NCBI GenBank assembly: GCA_000697335.1
Contig: JNEM01011017.1
Span: 1 to 12,149 of the forward strand
Length of the DNA stretch: 12,149 bases
Direction: 5' to 3'
Origin: Conidiobolus incongruus B7586
Lineage: Eukaryota; Entomophthoromycota; Entomophthoromycetes; Entomophthorales; Conidiobolaceae
Part shown: positions 9,380 to 12,149 of the stretch, piece by piece
How positions within the stretch are numbered: the stretch's first letter is position 1
How the letters are laid out: each line of letters begins with the position of its first letter
Notes under the pieces: model-generated
Database searches by the model: none
What the model was told of the DNA's origin: nothing
Seen by the model: only the letters and a program-made list of their open reading frames with translations
Position numbers and translations under genes: made by a program

Positions 9380-10010
9380 CTATGTGGAGTCAACAGACCA
9401 CAGGGGAGTAAGCACCAACACTAATCCTGGAAAGCTGGCTTGATTAACTGTTAGATAGCAAAGGAGTATGTTTCTAGCAGTATTGATGTCATGATCCACC
9501 TCTACACAATATTGAGGGCACTTGAAAGTCTTACCTGATCCAAGTTATATATGCAAATATCCATAATTACTACATGTTTTGCTAATATGATGCTTGTTGC
9601 AAATAATTACCTTATGCCAAGGGTATTTTTTTGCTTTATTCAGTAAGCCTTGTTTGAACCCATAACAAGACTATCTTTATATTGCTTTTGTGTTTTTACT
9701 CCTAATACATTTATTTCACGTTTTACCATTTATTGAGCCTTATATTAAGAAAGCAAATTACTAGGTTATTATTTAATACATAATTTGGTAAGTTGCTTTT
9801 ATACTTTATTTTCAAAGTCTGATTTTCTTTTTGATTAAGGTTTTTTTGATCTTATATTTTTTATATAGTATATTTCTCTTTGTAGTTATTTTAGTTTATA
9901 ACTTTTAATAAGCCAATAAAGCTATTTTATTTCTTAATATTTTTCAAACAAAGTAACTTGATATAAAAATCTATATAGTAATATTATAAGCAAAATATTT
10001 AACTATATAT
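9380..10010 (-). mobile_element. decayed Fanzor/TnpB-type RNA-guided nuclease gene, C-terminal part
   Basis: One minus-strand frame carries the C-terminal signature of TnpB and its eukaryotic relatives, the Fanzor proteins. In order these are: a basic region ITTKRNILYKKYKIKK (about 9890-9840); a RWSCYGFKQGLLNKAKKYPW block (about 9685-9620) equivalent to the family's WSHYRFRQRL helix; the first zinc knuckle SKTCSNYGY (about 9575); the second block KTFKCPQYC (about 9525); and the final RuvC motif VDHDINTARNILL (about 9505-9470), equivalent to DRDxNxARNI. The frame ends with TAG at 9382-9380. Several stops interrupt it. One Cys of each knuckle pair is altered (Tyr in the first, displaced in the second) and the Arg of DRD is His, so it is a relic. 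The N-terminal half cannot be followed with confidence beyond about 10010. No serine recombinase or other transposase gene is seen next to it. In living members this protein is a nuclease guided by an RNA made from the 3' end of the element. Confidence 0.8.
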
Positions 10011-10559
10011 AATTTAAGAGTTTAGATATCAACTTTATTTTTTAAAGGGATAAAATGAATAGATATAATTCATTAAACTTTGTCTTTTAAAGATAAAATT
10101 AATAATTAAACTATTTTAACAATAGTTTAATCTTTTAAATTAGCTTATTATTAAGTTAAATACGATAAAATAGCCTTCATTTTTTATAGTTAAATTATAT
10201 AATAATTAAATTCATTTCTTTTATATTTTTTAACTAAAATTCACTGATTTTAAATAATAATATATTAATTAGGCTTATTAACCATATAAATTTTATTTTA
10301 TTTATATATTTTTGTCCTTGAAAATTTATATTTAACTAAATAGTTTTTATTTAATTTATTAATAAATAATTACTCTTTTTAACTTGAATAGAATATTTTT
10401 TATAGAAAATTTAAAAATATTAAAATAATAATAATATATTTTATATTCACAAATAATTAAAATTTCAAAAATACTTTATATATATATATACACTAACCTG
10501 CAAAAATGAGTTATAAAATCAAAAATATATATTTTTTAATTAATAACTAAAACAATTGT
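10011..10559. other. AT-rich spacer between Fanzor relic and Tc1 element
   Basis: No gene is readable. It probably includes the unrecognisable N-terminal coding part and the upstream end of the Fanzor element. The boundary of that element cannot be placed. Confidence 0.4.
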
Positions 10560-10716
10560 ATATATTAGATTACTTGAAACTATAATATATAATTAAGGTA
10601 TATTATTTATTAATAAATAAATATATTTAGATATATTTAGTAAACTATTAGCAAAAATATTAACCTTTAATATTTAACTAAGGTGAGTTATAAATTTGTG
10701 GGTTTTTGAGATAAAG
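10560..10716 (+). repeat. 5' terminal inverted repeat of the Tc1 element
   Basis: The best-matching part, 10634-10716, is about 80% identical by eye to the reverse complement of 11838-11921. It includes the shared stretch AGTTATAAATTT followed by GTTTTT. The match continues more weakly outward to about 10560. A terminal repeat of 80-160 bases is long for Tc1 but known among Tc1/mariner elements. Confidence 0.7.
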
Positions 10717-10816
10717 GGATATATTTAATAATATATAACCATATCTTTTTTTTCTCTTTGTTATTATTTTATATAATATTTTACAAATATACTAAATTTT
10801 TTTTATTAGTATTATT

Positions 10817-11833
10817 ATACCTAAATCCCTCTTTAAAAAAATCTACTTATATATTAATTAACTTTATAAAAAAAGTAAATCAACTTATAATATTGTTAGA
10901 ATTACTAGTGTTAGTTAATCTACTATAGTTAAAGTTGTTAAAAATAACAATAAAAAAACATTTAAACTTAAACTTAAATGTGTTAAAATTATAGATAAAT
11001 ATAATAAGAAGTATATTTATAAGTTGGTTAATATAGGTAAATATAGTATTATTGTAGAAATACAATAAAAACTATAAAACTATATAAGAATATTAGTTAA
11101 CACTAATACTATTATATATACTTTACATTAATATAGATACCACTTACACTTTAAGAAAAAACACCCCCAACTAAAAAAATCCTACTATAAAGTTAAACAA
11201 GAGTTTAAATGTCACTACTAATATTAAACCAAAATTAATTAAAGTAAAGTTATTTAGTTTAATGAAACAAAAATATACTTTAGTAGATCTAATAAAAAAA
11301 CTAAATGTTTTAAAAAAAATGTAAAACTACTTTATAACTATTATGTTAATTTTACCTAAAAATATAATAGTAGGTTAATTATTATTTAAGGATATATGTT
11401 GTTTTTAAGTGTAAAGTATCTTTATAAAGTTAATAAAAGAATTAATACTAAAATATACTAAAGTATTCTAAATAATAAATTAAAAAAAACTATTAAATAA
11501 TATAGGTTAAATAAATTTAATGTTATTTTTTAATAAGATAATACCTTTTGTTATACTATAGCTTTTACTACTAAATAACTTAAAAATAACAAGATAATAG
11601 TTATAATGTAACTTTTTTAATTATTTAACTTTAATCTAATTAAACACCTTTAAAATTAGTTAAAAAAAGCTATTAAAGTTTTCCCCCCAGTAAAAAATTT
11701 AAATCAACTTTAAAAATATATTTAAGAAGTATAAAACAAGATTAACTTTTCTTAATATAAAAAGTTAGTTGATTTTATACCCTATAAACTTAAAGAAGTT
11801 AGAAAAGTTAAAGGTAAATACACTAGGTTTTAA
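10817..11833 (+). pseudogene. Tc1/mariner DD34E transposase, broken by stops only
   Basis: A single frame of 339 codons, the normal length for a Tc1 transposase, can be followed from an ATA in the start position (ATACCTAAA) to the terminal TAA at 11833 with no frameshift. Domains in order: paired-type helix-turn-helix DNA-binding region (about residues 5-120, including ITSVS-STIVKVVK and later YRYHLHFKKKHPQLKK); first catalytic block VI-FNETKI (codons 11249-11272), where the Asp of SDE reads Asn; second block VIF--DN, whose Asp at 11537 is kept; third block NLIKHL, where the Glu of PIEHLW reads Lys at 11642; and C-terminal LVDFIPYKLKEVRKVKGKYTRF. Exactly 34 codons separate the second and third catalytic positions, matching DD34E. 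About two dozen in-frame stops occur, nearly all at family Gln or Trp positions. Transposition of this copy is impossible without a protein from elsewhere. Confidence 0.9.
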
Positions 11834-11837
11834 TTTT

Positions 11838-11995
11838 TTTTATCACTAAAAACTTATAAATTTATAACTTATCTTAGGTAAAATTTAAAAGTTTATATTT
11901 TAGCTAATTAATAACTAAATATCATTATTTAATGATATATATAACTAATAAATATAATAGATTTTAATTATTTAATTTAAGTTTATTTTATTCTA
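11838..11995 (-). repeat. 3' terminal inverted repeat of the Tc1 element
   Basis: Reverse-complement partner of 10560-10716. It begins four bases after the transposase stop codon. The strongest match is 11838-11921; the outer part is less certain. Confidence 0.7.
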
Positions 11996-12149
11996 GAAAA
12001 TTATCAATAAAAGAAAAGGGGGGAAAATTATTAAGAATTATACTAGATGGAATAAATTATAATGGGGCAGGATGATAGGTTTGTAACACACTGGAATAGA
12101 GATGTTACTATTAGAAATTCTTTAAATATTAATTAAGTTATTAGTAAGA
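11996..12149. other. sequence beyond the Tc1 element, unassigned
   Basis: This part does not match the DNA following the left-hand copy, so it should be flanking host or other repeat DNA. It is slightly richer in G than its surroundings. No feature is recognised. Confidence 0.4.

Larger units (their letters stand above)
10560..11995 (+). mobile_element. Tc1/mariner DNA transposon, nearly complete but inactive
   Basis: About 1.4 kb. It consists of a degenerate transposase frame (10817-11833) between long terminal inverted repeats at about 10560-10716 and 11838-11995. The 3' boundary is supported twice: the inverted-repeat match fades there, and the alignment with the copy at the left edge of the window fades at the same point (about 690). 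The exact ends and the expected TA target duplication are not resolvable by eye. Two copies in the same orientation flank all the genes of this window. Confidence 0.8.

Noticed and set aside
10880-11065. Minus-strand open frame of about 61 codons rich in Asn, Ile and Phe
   Set aside because: Low-complexity antisense of the Tc1 transposase DNA-binding region.
10817-11833. A reassigned genetic code in which TAA/TAG mean Gln, as in ciliates
   Set aside because: Many TAA codons fall at Trp positions of the transposase as well as Gln positions. The intact WD40 and amylase genes have no internal TAA or TAG and use CAA/CAG for Gln.
1-12149. CRISPR array, tRNA, rRNA or spliceosomal RNA genes
   Set aside because: No regularly spaced repeats, and none of the usual conserved RNA motifs, were found on either strand.

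Overview
The window is eukaryotic nuclear DNA. It is extremely AT-rich between genes, carries a gene with four short GT-AG introns (57 to 71 bases), and contains decayed eukaryotic DNA transposons. Short introns, low GC and a mutation pattern resembling fungal repeat-induced point mutation (RIP) make a fungus, perhaps an early-diverging one, the best guess. The lineage cannot be fixed from this sequence alone.

Layout. 1 to ~690: the 3' part of a badly decayed Tc1/mariner element. 690-3701: AT-rich intergenic DNA with one unexplained GC-richer island at about 1640-1985. 3702-5055 (+): an intact five-exon gene for a WDR82/Swd2-type WD40 protein. 5451-6971 (-): an intact, intronless, bacterial-type alpha-amylase (GH13, liquefying-amylase type). 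7602-8982 (-): a second amylase copy of the same family, now a pseudogene. About 9380-10010 (-): a decayed Fanzor/TnpB-type nuclease gene, with a perfect 26-base palindrome just after its stop codon. About 10560-11995 (+): a nearly complete Tc1/mariner element with long terminal inverted repeats. Its 339-codon transposase frame is uninterrupted by frameshifts but has about two dozen in-frame stops.

The living content is two genes, arranged tail to tail. WDR82/Swd2 is a chromatin and transcription factor (Set1/COMPASS). The amylase hydrolyses starch or glycogen. Nothing suggests they work together. The rest records mobile-element invasion followed by decay. In the Tc1 copy at the right, most damage relative to family motifs reads as C-to-T or G-to-A change: Gln codons became TAA/TAG and Trp codons became TAA, while the frame stayed intact. 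The most notable items are this RIP-like signature, the Fanzor fossil with its palindrome and GC-preserved 3' end, and the two intron-poor bacterial-type amylases.
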